This document shows, piece by piece, positions 18,463 to 26,625 of a stretch of DNA of 64,000 nucleotides (position 1 is its first letter; each line of letters begins with the position of its first letter). The position numbers were made by a program, and so were the translations under genes. The notes under the pieces are model-generated. The model made no database searches. It was given only the letters and a program-made list of their open reading frames with translations, and was not told the DNA's origin. The DNA is from JBLEFH01 sp047345645 (GTDB lineage Bacteria; Pseudomonadota; Alphaproteobacteria; Rhodobacterales; Rhodobacteraceae): assembly GCA_047345645.1 (NCBI GenBank), contig JBLEFH010000008.1; one strand, written 5' to 3'.

Positions 18463-19344
18463 ATGAACTGCCCCGTTCTCATCGCTGGCCCGACCGCCTC
18501 GGGCAAATCCGCGCTCGCGCTGGAGATCGCGGCGGCGCGCGGCGTGCCGATCGTCAATGCAGACGCCTTGCAGGTCTATGCCAACTGGCGCGTGCTCACC
18601 GCCCGGCCAAGCCCCGCCGAAGAGGCCGCGCATCCGCACCGCCTCTACGGCCATATCCCGCGCGACACCGCCTATTCCGTCGGCCATTGGCTGCGCGAAG
18701 TGGAACCGCTTTTGCCGCAAAATCCGGTGATTATCGGCGGCACCGGCCTTTATTTCATGGCGTTGACCGAAGGGCTCGCGCCGATCCCTCCCATTTCGCC
18801 CGAGACCCGCCAAACCGCCGACGCGATGGACCCCGCCGAAATGCGTTCGCTGCTGGAGGCGCGCGACCCGGAGACCGCCGCGAAGATCGACCTCGCCAAT
18901 CCCGTGCGGATTCAGCGCGCTTATGAAGTGCTGATGGAAACCGGGCGCGGCCTCTCAAGCTGGCAGGCCGAGACGCCGCCGCCGCTGGTGACAGACGCGC
19001 ATCGCCTCGTGTTCCGCCCCGAAGTGGACTGGCTGAACACCCGCATCAATCGCCGCTTCGATCAGATGATCGCGGAAGGCGCGCTTGAGGAAGCCGCCGC
19101 CAATCGCGACGGTTTCGATGCCAAACGCCCCGCCGATCAGGCGCTCGGCGCGAAGGAGCTTGTCGCCCATCTGAGCGGCACACTGCCCCTTGAGGACGCC
19201 ATTGCCGCCGGCAAGCTCGCCACCCGCCAATTCGCCAAACGTCAGCGCACATGGTTTCGCAAACGGATGCGGGACTGGCACAGCCTCGATCCGGCCACAC
19301 CCCTAAGCGCGCAAATCCGCGCGATTCCTAACCTGATCCCTTGA
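18463..19344 (+). CDS. miaA: tRNA dimethylallyltransferase
   Basis: Adds a dimethylallyl group to A37 of tRNAs reading codons that start with U; 293 residues. The P-loop GPTASGKSALA begins at residue 9, then NADALQVYANWRVLTARP binds tRNA and substrate, and GGTGLYF is the conserved turn. The C-terminal KRQRTWFRKRMRDW is the typical basic tail. It shares strand and spacing with the preceding unknown gene and the following binding-protein gene. Confidence 0.95.
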   Translation: MNCPVLIAGPTASGKSALALEIAAARGVPIVNADALQVYANWRVLTARPSPAEEAAHPHRLYGHIPRDTAYSVGHWLREVEPLLPQNPVIIGGTGLYFMALTEGLAPIPPISPETRQTADAMDPAEMRSLLEARDPETAAKIDLANPVRIQRAYEVLMETGRGLSSWQAETPPPLVTDAHRLVFRPEVDWLNTRINRRFDQMIAEGALEEAAANRDGFDAKRPADQALGAKELVAHLSGTLPLEDAIAAGKLATRQFAKRQRTWFRKRMRDWHSLDPATPLSAQIRAIPNLIP

Positions 19345-19374
19345 TTTCGCCTGCTCTTCCGGCAGGATAGAGCG

Positions 19375-20946
19375 ATGAAACGCTCCGACCTGTCCCGCCG
19401 CGAATTTCTCGCGCTCGCCTCTGTTTTTGCCGGTGGTGCGGGCTTTCCCGCTCGCAAGGCCTGGGCACAGGAGGCGGCGGGCGGCACGGTGCTGCGCATC
19501 CAGATGGACGTGCCGGAGTTCACCGATCCGCGCCTCTTCGAGCAGCCCGAATCCGCCAATATCCTGCGCGGCTCAAACGAAACGCTGATCCGCTATCGCC
19601 GCGACGGGCGGTTCGAGCCGTGGCTTCTCGAAAGCTGGGAGGTGAGCGAGGACGCCAGCCAGTATCGCCTAACCTTGCGCGAGGGTGTGCTCTGGTCGAA
19701 TGGCGATCCCTTCACCCCCGAAGATGTGCTGTTCAACATCCGCCGCTGGTGCGATGCCGCGGTCCCCGGCAACTCCATGGCGAGCCGAATGGACGCGCTG
19801 ATCGACCCGGAAACCGGTGCGCTCGCCGAGGGCGTCGCCGAGATCACCCGCCCGCGCGAGATCACCCTCACCTTGCGCAAACCCGACATCACGCTGATCG
19901 CCAGCATCAGCGATTATCCCGCGCTGCTGGTCCATCCGAGTTTCGACGAGAGCGGCGCCAGAATCGCGGAAAACTCCATCGGAACAGGGCCTTACGACAT
20001 TGAGGTAACAGCGGGGAGCCGCGCCCGGCTCACCAAACGCGCCTCATGGTGGGGCGGCGAGGTGGCGGTGGAGACCATCGAGTATCTCGATCTCGGCCCC
20101 GACCCTTCCGCGCAACTCGACGCCTTCGCCGCAGGCCGGATCGACGCGAATTACCAGTCCACGGGCTGGTTCGGGCCGGAGTTTGACGCCATGGGGCTGA
20201 AGCGCTCAGCCATCACTTCGGGCGCGACCATTGTTTGCCGCGTTCACCGCGACGCCACGATTAACGGCGTGAAACCCTATGCGAACCGCACGCTCCGCCG
20301 CGCGCTGGCGCAGATGGTGGACAATGGCATCGTGCTCGAAATCGGCCATGGCGGGCGCGGGCTGCTGGCGATCAACGCCCATGTCGGCCCGATGCACCCA
20401 GATTTCGCCCGCATCGATTCCCTGCCCTATGACCCCTCCGGCGCGATGGAGGCGATCTACGGCACCGGATTCGCGGAGATGACCTTCACCCTGACGACCC
20501 TCGACGACGACTGGTCGCGCCTTTCGGGCGATGCGATTGCCAGCCAGTTGCAGGATGCGGGACTACGCGTCGCGCGCAGTATCCTGCCCGCGGGACCGTT
20601 TTGGGAAAACTGGCGCACGCATCCTTTCTCCGTCACCGAATGGAGCGCGCGACCGCTCGGGGTGCAGAATCTCGCGCTCGCCTATCGCAGCCACGCCGCG
20701 TGGAACGAGACCGGATTCGCAAGCGCGGATTTCGACGCCGCCCTCGACCGCGCGCTGGCGATTCCCGACAATTTCGCCCGCCGCGAGGTGATGGCGGAGC
20801 TGCAAACCATGCTGATCGAAGATGGCGCGATCATTCAGCCCTATTGGCGCGAGCTGTCGCAACATATGCGCATTGGCGTGACCGGGATGCATATCCACCC
20901 GATGCTGGAGCATCACCATGATCTCTGGCAGGTCGCCCCCGCTTAA
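19375..20946 (+). CDS. Tat-exported ABC transporter substrate-binding protein (family 5)
   Basis: A 523-residue periplasmic solute-binding protein of the DppA/OppA (SBP_bac_5) type. The N-terminus carries a twin-arginine signal, SRREFLAL at residues 7-14, with cleavage likely near AWAQ. Family features are LLESWEVSEDASQYRLTLR, then FTPEDVLFNIRRW, and the C-terminal dipeptide-binding fold. No permease or ATPase genes flank it, so it is an orphan that must use a transporter encoded elsewhere. The ligand cannot be told; peptides, nickel or opine-like compounds are family options. Confidence 0.85.
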   Translation: MKRSDLSRREFLALASVFAGGAGFPARKAWAQEAAGGTVLRIQMDVPEFTDPRLFEQPESANILRGSNETLIRYRRDGRFEPWLLESWEVSEDASQYRLTLREGVLWSNGDPFTPEDVLFNIRRWCDAAVPGNSMASRMDALIDPETGALAEGVAEITRPREITLTLRKPDITLIASISDYPALLVHPSFDESGARIAENSIGTGPYDIEVTAGSRARLTKRASWWGGEVAVETIEYLDLGPDPSAQLDAFAAGRIDANYQSTGWFGPEFDAMGLKRSAITSGATIVCRVHRDATINGVKPYANRTLRRALAQMVDNGIVLEIGHGGRGLLAINAHVGPMHPDFARIDSLPYDPSGAMEAIYGTGFAEMTFTLTTLDDDWSRLSGDAIASQLQDAGLRVARSILPAGPFWENWRTHPFSVTEWSARPLGVQNLALAYRSHAAWNETGFASADFDAALDRALAIPDNFARREVMAELQTMLIEDGAIIQPYWRELSQHMRIGVTGMHIHPMLEHHHDLWQVAPA

Positions 20947-21365
20947 CGGCTGTAGCGGCTGATCATGGTGTAGGATTTGCGCGGCCCCTGCACCGTCCAT
21001 GTGCTTTTCCAGCTTGGCCATTTCGCGAAGCAATAGACCACATCGTAAATATCCGGATCACACAAATGCCGCGCTTCGGGCGCGTCTGCATCGGGGTTGA
21101 AGCGGTGAAAAAAGCGGCCATCCTCGAAATAGACCGCAATCGCGTCCTCCTCCCGGTGCCAGCGCAGATGACGGGTCGCCCGGATCGGCGTCTGCCCATC
21201 CATCGCCAGCATCCCGTCCTCACGATAGATCGCGCCGAAGGGCGTTTCGGTAATCACCGCCTCGCCCTCGAACCGCGCGCCCGTCGACACCTCGCGCGCG
21301 AGATGCCAACTGCCGTAAAACCGTTCCATTGCCTTTGCCATGCCTGTTTGATAGGCGACTGTCAT
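20943..21365 (-). CDS. DUF6314-type protein
   Basis: A small protein of about 140 residues with a lipocalin-like run of short beta strands: RFYGSWHLAREV, then EDAIAVYFEDGRFFHRF and a C-terminal KSTWTVQGPRKSY. It looks like the DUF6314 family common in Rhodobacterales, function unknown. Start choice is uncertain: ATG codons at 21365, 21341 and 21329 are in frame; the first has GAGAAG just before it. The stop overlaps the end of the convergent binding-protein gene by four bases, and the 5' end is divergent from purB. Confidence 0.7.
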   Translation of the reverse strand: MTVAYQTGMAKAMERFYGSWHLAREVSTGARFEGEAVITETPFGAIYREDGMLAMDGQTPIRATRHLRWHREEDAIAVYFEDGRFFHRFNPDADAPEARHLCDPDIYDVVYCFAKWPSWKSTWTVQGPRKSYTMISRYSR

Positions 21366-21389
21366 CTTCTTCTCAATGCGGTTGCTGCT

Positions 21390-22691
21390 ATGATCCCTCG
21401 CTATTCTCGCCCCGAAATGGTTAACATCTGGTCGCCCGAGACCAAATTTCGCATCTGGTTTGAAATCGAGGCCCATGCGGGCGACAAAATGGCGGAGCTG
21501 GGGATTATCCCGAAAGAGAACGCCGAAGCGGTCTGGAAAGCCCGCGAGGTGGAGTTCGATGTAGCGGAGATCGACCGGATCGAAGCGGTCACGAAACATG
21601 ATGTGATCGCGTTTCTCACCCATCTTTCGGACATCGTTGGCGCGGACAATGCGCGCTTCGTCCATCAGGGCATGACCTCCTCGGACGTTCTGGACACCTG
21701 TTTCAATGTGCAGTTGATGCGCGCGAGCGACATTCTTCTGGACGATATGGACAAGCTGCTCGCGGCGCTGAAAAAACGCGCGCTGGAGCATAAGGACACG
21801 ATCACCATTGGCCGTAGCCACGGGATCCATGCCGAGCCGACGACCTTTGGTGTCAAACTCGCGCAAGCCTATGCGGAGATGGAGCGCAACAAGCGCCGCC
21901 TTGAGGTCGCCCGCGAGGAAATCGCGACGGCGGCGATCTCCGGCGCGGTCGGCACCTTTGCGAATGTCGATCCGCAAGTTGAGGAATATGTGGCGGAAAA
22001 AATGGGGATGCAGCCGGAAACGGTCTCGACCCAGGTGATCCCGCGCGACCGTCACGCCGCGTTTTTCTGCGCCCTTGGCGTGGTGGCGTCCTCGATTGAG
22101 CGCATCGCGACGGAAGTGCGCCATCTTCAGCGCACCGAAGTGCTGGAAGCGGAAGAGTTTTTCTCGAAGGGCCAGAAAGGCTCCTCGGCAATGCCCCATA
22201 AGCGCAACCCGGTTCTGACCGAGAACCTGACCGGTTTGGCCCGCCTCGTGCGCGGCTATGCGCTGCCTGCGATGGAGAATGTCGCGCTCTGGCACGAGCG
22301 GGACATTTCGCACAGCTCGGTGGAGCGCAATATCGGGCCGGACGCGACCATCACCCTCGATTTCGCGCTGGCGCGTCTGACCAATGTGATCGAGAACCTT
22401 GTCGTCTACCCAGAGACAATGCTGAACAATCTCAACAAGTTCAAAGGGCTCGTTCACAGCCAGCGCGTGCTGTTGGCGCTGACCCAGAAGGGCGTGAGCC
22501 GCGAGGACGCCTACACGCTCGTTCAGCGCAACGCCATGAAGGTTTGGGAAAAAGGCGCGGATTTCATGGAAGAACTCAAGGGCGATACGGATGTGCGCAA
22601 GGCGCTTTCGGACGAAGAGATCGAGGAAAAATTCGACCTCACCTATCACACCAAACATGTGGACACGATTTTCAAGCGTGTCTTTGGCTGA
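21390..22691 (+). CDS. purB: Adenylosuccinate lyase
   Basis: Acts twice in purine synthesis, on SAICAR and on adenylosuccinate; 433 residues of the fumarase/aspartase superfamily. The signature GSSAMPHKRNP is near residue 264, with HQGMTSSDVLDT and GRSHGIHAEPT as the other active-site segments. The open frame reaches back to 21066, but MIPRYSRPEM at 21390 is the family start; the ribosome site is weak. A strong terminator follows the stop. Confidence 0.96.
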   Translation: MIPRYSRPEMVNIWSPETKFRIWFEIEAHAGDKMAELGIIPKENAEAVWKAREVEFDVAEIDRIEAVTKHDVIAFLTHLSDIVGADNARFVHQGMTSSDVLDTCFNVQLMRASDILLDDMDKLLAALKKRALEHKDTITIGRSHGIHAEPTTFGVKLAQAYAEMERNKRRLEVAREEIATAAISGAVGTFANVDPQVEEYVAEKMGMQPETVSTQVIPRDRHAAFFCALGVVASSIERIATEVRHLQRTEVLEAEEFFSKGQKGSSAMPHKRNPVLTENLTGLARLVRGYALPAMENVALWHERDISHSSVERNIGPDATITLDFALARLTNVIENLVVYPETMLNNLNKFKGLVHSQRVLLALTQKGVSREDAYTLVQRNAMKVWEKGADFMEELKGDTDVRKALSDEEIEEKFDLTYHTKHVDTIFKRVFG

Positions 22692-22711
22692 AATCGCCGC
22701 TCTTAACGTGA

Positions 22712-22738
22712 AAAACGGGGCCGAACGCCCCGTTTTTT
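22712..22738 (+). terminator. Rho-independent terminator after purB
   Basis: A perfect ten-base stem, AAAACGGGGC at 22712-22721 and GCCCCGTTTT at 22727-22736, with a five-base loop and a run of six T. It ends purB transcription; on the other strand the A/T flanks could also stop the gene ending at 22758. Confidence 0.9.
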
Positions 22739-22757
22739 AATGCCGATTGGGAAGTGT

Positions 22758-23084
22758 TTAAAATTCGCCCTGATCGATGATCTCGCCCTTGGCGCGGATC
22801 GTCGCCTCGGCGATGCGGGCGCGGATTTCCTTCTCCGTCACCTTGCCTTCGAGATCCGTCTTGAGCTTGCGGATCACATCCTCATCCCCGGCTTCCTCGA
22901 AATCTGCGCGGATCACCTCTTTGATATACTCGTCTGATTCCGCGTCGCTTTTGCCAAGAATTTCCGCCGCCCACTGGGCCATATAACGGTCGCGCCGCGC
23001 CTCGACCCTGAACTGCAACTCCGCATCATGCGCGAACTTGTTCTCGAAAGCGCGGCGGCGTTCTTCAAAATTGTCTGTGGTCAT
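22758..23084 (-). CDS. F1F0-ATPase inhibitor zeta subunit (DUF1476)
   Basis: A 108-residue all-helical, highly charged protein of DUF1476. In Paracoccus denitrificans this family was identified as the zeta subunit, which binds F1 and blocks ATP hydrolysis. The N-terminal FEERRRAFENKFAHD matches the inhibitory segment, and RRDRYMAQWAAEILG follows. The frame is open far upstream to 24044 only because it runs antisense to purC; GGAGGAG immediately before the ATG at 23084 fixes the start. It is divergent from purC. Confidence 0.88.
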   Translation of the reverse strand: MTTDNFEERRRAFENKFAHDAELQFRVEARRDRYMAQWAAEILGKSDAESDEYIKEVIRADFEEAGDEDVIRKLKTDLEGKVTEKEIRARIAEATIRAKGEIIDQGEF

Positions 23085-23204
23085 AAGGCCCTCCTCCAAA
23101 CTCTTTATAGCGGATGTACGGCGCGCCGCCGAATAAAACAAGTCTGGCTTGCCCGAATGCCCCCCCTTCTTTATAGGAGGGGCAACCCAGCACAGGAGAC
23201 GTCC

Positions 23205-23960
23205 ATGGCCCGCCGCCGCATGATCTACGAAGGCAAGGCGAAGATCCTCTATGAAGGACCGGAACCCGGCACGATTATCCAATATTTCAAGGATGATGCC
23301 ACCGCATTCAACGCCGAGAAAAAGGGCGTGATCGAGGGCAAGGGCGTGCTGAACAACCGCCTGTCTGAGCATTTCATGTCGGGCCTGAACATGATCGGCG
23401 TGCCGACGCATTTTATCCGCCGCCTCAACATGCGTGAGCAGCTCGTCCGCGCCTGCGAGATCATCCCGCTCGAAGTGGTGGTGCGCAATGTCGCCGCGGG
23501 CTCGCTCGCCAAGCGTCTGGGGATCGAGGAAGGCACGCCGCTCTCCCGCCCCATCGTGGAATATTACTACAAGGACGACGCGCTCGGCGATCCGCTGGTG
23601 ACGGAGGAGCATATCCTCGCCTTTGGCTGGGCGCAGCAGCAGGATCTCGACGATATGGTCAGCCTCGCGCTCCGGGTAAATGACTTCATGTCCGGGCTGA
23701 TGCTGGCCGTCGGCATCCGTCTGGTCGATTTCAAAATCGAGATTGGCCGGGTCTTTGAGGGCGATTATCAGCGCCTGATCATCGCCGATGAGATCAGCCC
23801 CGATAGCTGCCGTCTCTGGGACATCGAGACTGGCCAGAAGCTCGACAAGGACGTGTTCCGCCGCGATCTTGGCGATCTGGCCGACGCCTATACCGAAGTC
23901 GCCCGCCGCCTTGGCCTGATGCCCAAAGGCCCGGCGAACGGCCCGAAACTTGTTCACTAA
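23205..23960 (+). CDS. purC: SAICAR synthetase
   Basis: Joins aspartate to CAIR in purine synthesis; 251 residues. It begins with RRRMIYEGKAKILYEG, the family N-terminus with the ATP-binding strand. Later come EVVVRNVAAGSLAKR and the C-terminal ADEISPDSCRLWD, the SAICAR synthetase signature. AGGAGACGTCC precedes the ATG at 23205. It is followed by purS after 15 bases in a purC-purS-purQ run. Confidence 0.96.
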   Translation: MARRRMIYEGKAKILYEGPEPGTIIQYFKDDATAFNAEKKGVIEGKGVLNNRLSEHFMSGLNMIGVPTHFIRRLNMREQLVRACEIIPLEVVVRNVAAGSLAKRLGIEEGTPLSRPIVEYYYKDDALGDPLVTEEHILAFGWAQQQDLDDMVSLALRVNDFMSGLMLAVGIRLVDFKIEIGRVFEGDYQRLIIADEISPDSCRLWDIETGQKLDKDVFRRDLGDLADAYTEVARRLGLMPKGPANGPKLVH

Positions 23961-23975
23961 CCCCTTGAGGACGCC

Positions 23976-24206
23976 ATGAAAGCACGGATTTTTGTCACTT
24001 TGAAAAACGGCGTTCTGGACCCGCAGGGGCAGGCCATCGGCCACGCGCTCGGCGCGCTTGGTTATGACGGCGTGGAAGAGGTCCGGCAGGGCAAGCTGAT
24101 CGAGCTGGATCTGAAAGACGGCACTTCCGAGGACCAGATCGCCAAAATGTGCGAGGATCTGCTCGCCAACACGGTGATCGAAGACTACCGGATCGAGCTC
24201 GCATGA
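23976..24206 (+). CDS. purS: Phosphoribosylformylglycinamidine synthase subunit PurS
   Basis: A 76-residue subunit that bridges PurL and PurQ in the three-part FGAM synthase. It begins KARIFVTLKNGVLDPQG, followed by the dimerising helix with ALGYDGVEEVRQGK, both typical. The stop overlaps the purQ start as ATGA (24203-24206). The partner purL is not in the window. Confidence 0.94.
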   Translation: MKARIFVTLKNGVLDPQGQAIGHALGALGYDGVEEVRQGKLIELDLKDGTSEDQIAKMCEDLLANTVIEDYRIELA

Positions 24207-24877
24207 AGGCCGCCGTCCTCGTCTTCCCCGGCTCCAATTGCGACCGTGATCTGGCCGTCGCCTTCCGCGCGGCGGGGTTCGAGACCGAGATGGTTTGGCA
24301 CAAGGATGCGGCGCTGCCGAAGGTCGATCTCGTCGGCGTTCCGGGCGGCTTCTCCTTCGGCGATTATCTGCGCTGCGGCGCGATTGCGGCCCGTGCGCCG
24401 ATCATGTCCGCGGTCAAGGATCACGCGAAGAAAGGCGGCTATGTCCTTGGGATCTGCAACGGTTTCCAGATCCTGACCGAAGCCGAAATGCTGCCGGGCG
24501 CGCTCCTGCGCAATGCGCAGATCAAATATCGCTGCCACCCGACCCCGCTCAAGGTCGAGACCACCGACAGCCCCTTCACGAGCCAATATCGCCAAGGCCA
24601 GACCGTCAATTTCCCGGTCGCCCATCACGACGGCAATTACCGCGCGGATGAGGAGTTGGTGAAGCGTCTTTACGGCGAAGGCCGTGTCGCGTTTTCCTAT
24701 GCCAAAGAGGGCGGGATCAATGGCGCGGCGGGCCATATCGCGGGCGTTCTGTCGGAAAATCGCCATGTTCTCGGGCTGATGCCACATCCGGAGCGCGCGG
24801 CGGACCCGGCGCTTGGCGGTACGGATGGCAAGGCGATGTTCGCCGGGCTTGCGGAAAGCCTCGCGGCGGTCGCCTGA
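24203..24877 (+). CDS. purQ: Phosphoribosylformylglycinamidine synthase subunit PurQ
   Basis: Glutaminase subunit (class I amidotransferase) of FGAM synthase; 224 residues. It begins AAVLVFPGSNCDRD. The nucleophile Cys is in VLGICNGFQILTE, and the His/Glu pair in GLMPHPERA near the end. The start at 24203 overlaps the purS stop, so the upstream frame to 24149 is not used. The following kinase gene starts only seven bases after its stop. Confidence 0.95.
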   Translation: MKAAVLVFPGSNCDRDLAVAFRAAGFETEMVWHKDAALPKVDLVGVPGGFSFGDYLRCGAIAARAPIMSAVKDHAKKGGYVLGICNGFQILTEAEMLPGALLRNAQIKYRCHPTPLKVETTDSPFTSQYRQGQTVNFPVAHHDGNYRADEELVKRLYGEGRVAFSYAKEGGINGAAGHIAGVLSENRHVLGLMPHPERAADPALGGTDGKAMFAGLAESLAAVA

Positions 24878-24884
24878 GAGGCGC

Positions 24885-26621
24885 ATGGCGCAGCAAGCGG
24901 CGCATACCACCCCTTCCCGGCGACGCCCCTATCTCTGGCTGGTCGCGGGTCTTGTTCTGATCGCGACGCTGGCGCTGATCGTGATGGCGTCGAGCTTTCT
25001 GGGCAAGCGCTACACGGCGGGTCTGCGCGATCAGGCGGGGATCCGCGCCAATCTCTACACCGGCGCGATCACCTCGCTTTTGCAACGAAGCTCCGTGGTG
25101 CCGCTCCTGCTCTCGCGCGATAGCGAGCTGATCCAGGCCCTCCGCGCCGACCAATATCCGCTGACCTCTCAACGCCTTATCGAATTTCGCGACGAGCTTG
25201 GCGCGTCCTCCATCGTGCTTCTGGACGACACCGGCCGCACCGTCGCCTCCTCGGACCGCGCGCTGATCGGCACCAATATGGGGACCTCGGCCTTTTACAC
25301 CGCCGCGCTGCGCGATCTCGACACGATCTTCACCTCCGAGCGGATGGACAACAACGTCACCAGCTTCTATTTCGCCCGCCGCATCATGGACGGGAACCAG
25401 CTTCTCGGCGTGGTCGGGGTCGCGGCGGAACTCAGCCGGCTGGAGGAAAGCTGGCAACGCTCCTCGGCGATCATCACGGTGACGGACAGCGAGGGCAACG
25501 TGATCCTCTCCTCCCGCCCGGCCTGGCGCGGGCAGAATTACCCCGAACTGATGAACCGCCTCCGGGCGCGCGGGCAATTCAAATCCGTCACGAATTTCTT
25601 CAGCCGCCTCTCCGGCTCCAACGATCTCGTCGAGGTCGGCAACACGAATTTCCTTGAAATCGAGACGCCGGTGCGATTCCGGGGCTGGCAACTTCATTAT
25701 CTCGCCTCCATCGAGGATGTGCGCGCCCGCGTCTCCGCCGCCATTGCCACCGCGATCATGGCGCTCTCGCTGATCGCCACGGGGATTTTCTTCCTGCTGG
25801 TGCGCATCGCGCAGCGCTCCAACGTGCGGCTGACCCGCGAATCCGCCGAGCTTCGGGCGCTCAACCAGCGGCTGACCGAAGAGATCGGCGCGCGTGAAGA
25901 GGCCGAGCAGAGCTTGAGAGTCGCCGAGCAAAGCCTTGTGCAGGCATCGAAACTCGCCTCGCTCGGGGAAATGTCCGCCGCCGTGAGTCATGAGTTGAAC
26001 CAGCCGCTCGCCGCGATGCGCACTTATCTCGCGAGCGCCCGGCTTCTGCTCCAGCGCCAGCGCCACAATGAGGCGCTCTCCTCGTTCCAGCGCATTGACG
26101 ATCTTTTGACCCGCATGGGCGCGATCACCCGGCAACTCAAAAGCTTTGCCCGCAAGGGCAGCGACGATGTGCAGCGCGTCGATCTGCGCAATGTGGTCGA
26201 TGCCGCGCTCTCCATGATGACGCCGCAATTCTCCCGCGGGGACATCGAAGTCACCCGCATGATGCCGCCGCATCCGCTCATGGTGATGGGCGATCCTTTA
26301 CGTCTTGAGCAAATTATTGTTAACCTTTTGCGCAATGCGGTGGATGCAACAGCCGGACAGGAGGAGCGGAAGATCGACATATTCGCCATGGCAGGCAGAC
26401 GCGTGCATATCCGCGTGCGCGACAATGGCCATGGGATTGACGATCCCGAAGCGCTTTTTGAGCCGTTTTACACGACCAAACCGGCCGGTGAGGGGACCGG
26501 GCTTGGGCTGGCACTCTCCGCAGGGTTTGCGAATGATATGGGCGGGCGGCTGACAGCACGCAACATTGCGCCGCGTGGCGCGTTGTTCGAGCTGGAACTG
26601 CCTGCACTGGAAGAAGGGTAA
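24885..26621 (+). CDS. dctB: DctB-like sensor histidine kinase
   Basis: A 578-residue membrane sensor kinase resembling DctB, the sensor of C4-dicarboxylates. The first membrane helix is at about residues 16-38, a periplasmic double-Cache-like sensor at about 40-280, and the second helix at about 285-310. A short coiled linker leads to the HisKA box SHELNQPLAAM with phospho-acceptor His369. The ATPase boxes are NLLRNAVDAT, DNGHGI and GEGTGLGLAL. It begins seven bases after purQ and precedes a DctD-like regulator by four bases. No dct transporter genes are nearby, so the ligand is inferred only. Confidence 0.83.
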   Translation: MAQQAAHTTPSRRRPYLWLVAGLVLIATLALIVMASSFLGKRYTAGLRDQAGIRANLYTGAITSLLQRSSVVPLLLSRDSELIQALRADQYPLTSQRLIEFRDELGASSIVLLDDTGRTVASSDRALIGTNMGTSAFYTAALRDLDTIFTSERMDNNVTSFYFARRIMDGNQLLGVVGVAAELSRLEESWQRSSAIITVTDSEGNVILSSRPAWRGQNYPELMNRLRARGQFKSVTNFFSRLSGSNDLVEVGNTNFLEIETPVRFRGWQLHYLASIEDVRARVSAAIATAIMALSLIATGIFFLLVRIAQRSNVRLTRESAELRALNQRLTEEIGAREEAEQSLRVAEQSLVQASKLASLGEMSAAVSHELNQPLAAMRTYLASARLLLQRQRHNEALSSFQRIDDLLTRMGAITRQLKSFARKGSDDVQRVDLRNVVDAALSMMTPQFSRGDIEVTRMMPPHPLMVMGDPLRLEQIIVNLLRNAVDATAGQEERKIDIFAMAGRRVHIRVRDNGHGIDDPEALFEPFYTTKPAGEGTGLGLALSAGFANDMGGRLTARNIAPRGALFELELPALEEG

Positions 26622-26625
26622 ATAT

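Noticed and set aside
20943..22658. A 571-codon minus-strand frame extending the DUF6314 gene through purB
   Set aside because: Only the last 140 codons look like protein; the upstream part is antisense to purB and has no family character.
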